Assembly (NCBI GenBank): GCA_902461985.1
Contig: CABQAB010000020.1
Coordinates: 1 to 14,220 of the forward strand
DNA from: an uncultured Bacteroidales bacterium
Lineage (GTDB): Bacteria; Bacteroidota; Bacteroidia; Bacteroidales; UBA932
Direction: 5' to 3'
Length of the DNA stretch: 14,220 nt
A program made the position numbers and the translations under genes. Of this stretch, positions 14,146-14,220 are shown in pieces. Positions within the stretch are counted from its first letter, which is position 1. Every line of letters starts with the position of its first letter. The notes beneath the pieces were generated by a model. It saw only the letters and a list, made by a program, of their open reading frames with translations. It searched no databases and was not told where the DNA came from.

Positions 14146-14220
14146 CCGTTTGAGAAAAACGGAGTTCATTGAAAAGACTGAGAAGAAGACTTTCGGAGTT
14201 ACGGTTGGGCCGCGAGGCCG
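14146..14220 (+). other. Leader transcript, probably of a ribosomal RNA operon (continues beyond window)
   Basis: From the expected start near 14146 the transcript opens with a small hairpin (CCGTTT 14146-14151, AAACGG 14157-14162). GTTCATTGAAAAGA follows at 14164-14177. From memory, Bacteroidales 16S rRNA leaders carry a very similar GTTCATTGAAAAGA-like boxA element after a TTTGC promoter. The last bases (14208-14219) could form GGCC-GCGA-GGCC, a stem with a GNRA loop. No open reading frame starts here. The rRNA itself is not in the window, so this is inference. Confidence 0.5.

Overview
The window looks like a chromosomal segment of a member of the Bacteroidota, most likely order Bacteroidales. 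Several things point there: promoter boxes of the form TAnnTTTG(C), the gene families present (DUF4491, a hemerythrin/LuxR-type pair, paired half-size chromate transporters, an AspT/YidE-type transporter), and weak Shine-Dalgarno sequences before most genes. The DNA is moderately GC-rich by eye, higher than a typical Bacteroides and closer to Rikenellaceae or related uncultured gut lineages. The genus is not resolved. No IS element, phage gene, tRNA gene or CRISPR array was seen, and every gap between genes is under 300 bases.

Layout. (1) Bases 1-2719 hold the 3' two thirds of rpoC, closed by a strong hairpin terminator that can also serve the convergent operon. (2) Bases 2821-7980 on the minus strand form a compact four-gene operon. 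Its order of transcription is outer-membrane porin, imelysin-family lipoprotein, di-heme oxidoreductase (DHOR) lipoprotein, then a short ResB-CcsA type cytochrome c heme-ligation protein. (3) A 174-bp divergent regulatory region (7981-8154) separates it from a plus-strand cluster. That cluster is a RIC/YtfE-like hemerythrin (possibly leaderless mRNA), a LuxR-type regulator with a degenerate receiver, a small DUF4491 membrane protein, and then, behind its own promoter, a YjdF/DUF2238-like membrane protein. (4) Bases 10643-11077 encode an XRE-type regulator with a C-terminal coiled coil. (5) Bases 11220-14061 on the minus strand form an operon of two half-size ChrA proteins followed by an AspT/YidE-type transporter. 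(6) The right edge carries a strong plus-strand promoter and a leader resembling the start of a Bacteroidales rRNA operon, whose genes would lie just outside the window.

How the genes may work together. The most interesting part is 2821-9430. Imelysin (GxHxxE protein, linked to iron uptake in other bacteria) and DHOR are known genomic partners. Here they are packaged with a dedicated outer-membrane channel and with the enzyme that attaches heme to CxxCH motifs, which DHOR has twice. They face, across a shared promoter region, a di-iron hemerythrin translationally overlapped with a LuxR-type regulator. I infer a self-contained cell-envelope iron/redox module with a hemerythrin-linked regulatory arm. 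The families are recognised from sequence motifs; the integrated function and the regulatory link are inference.
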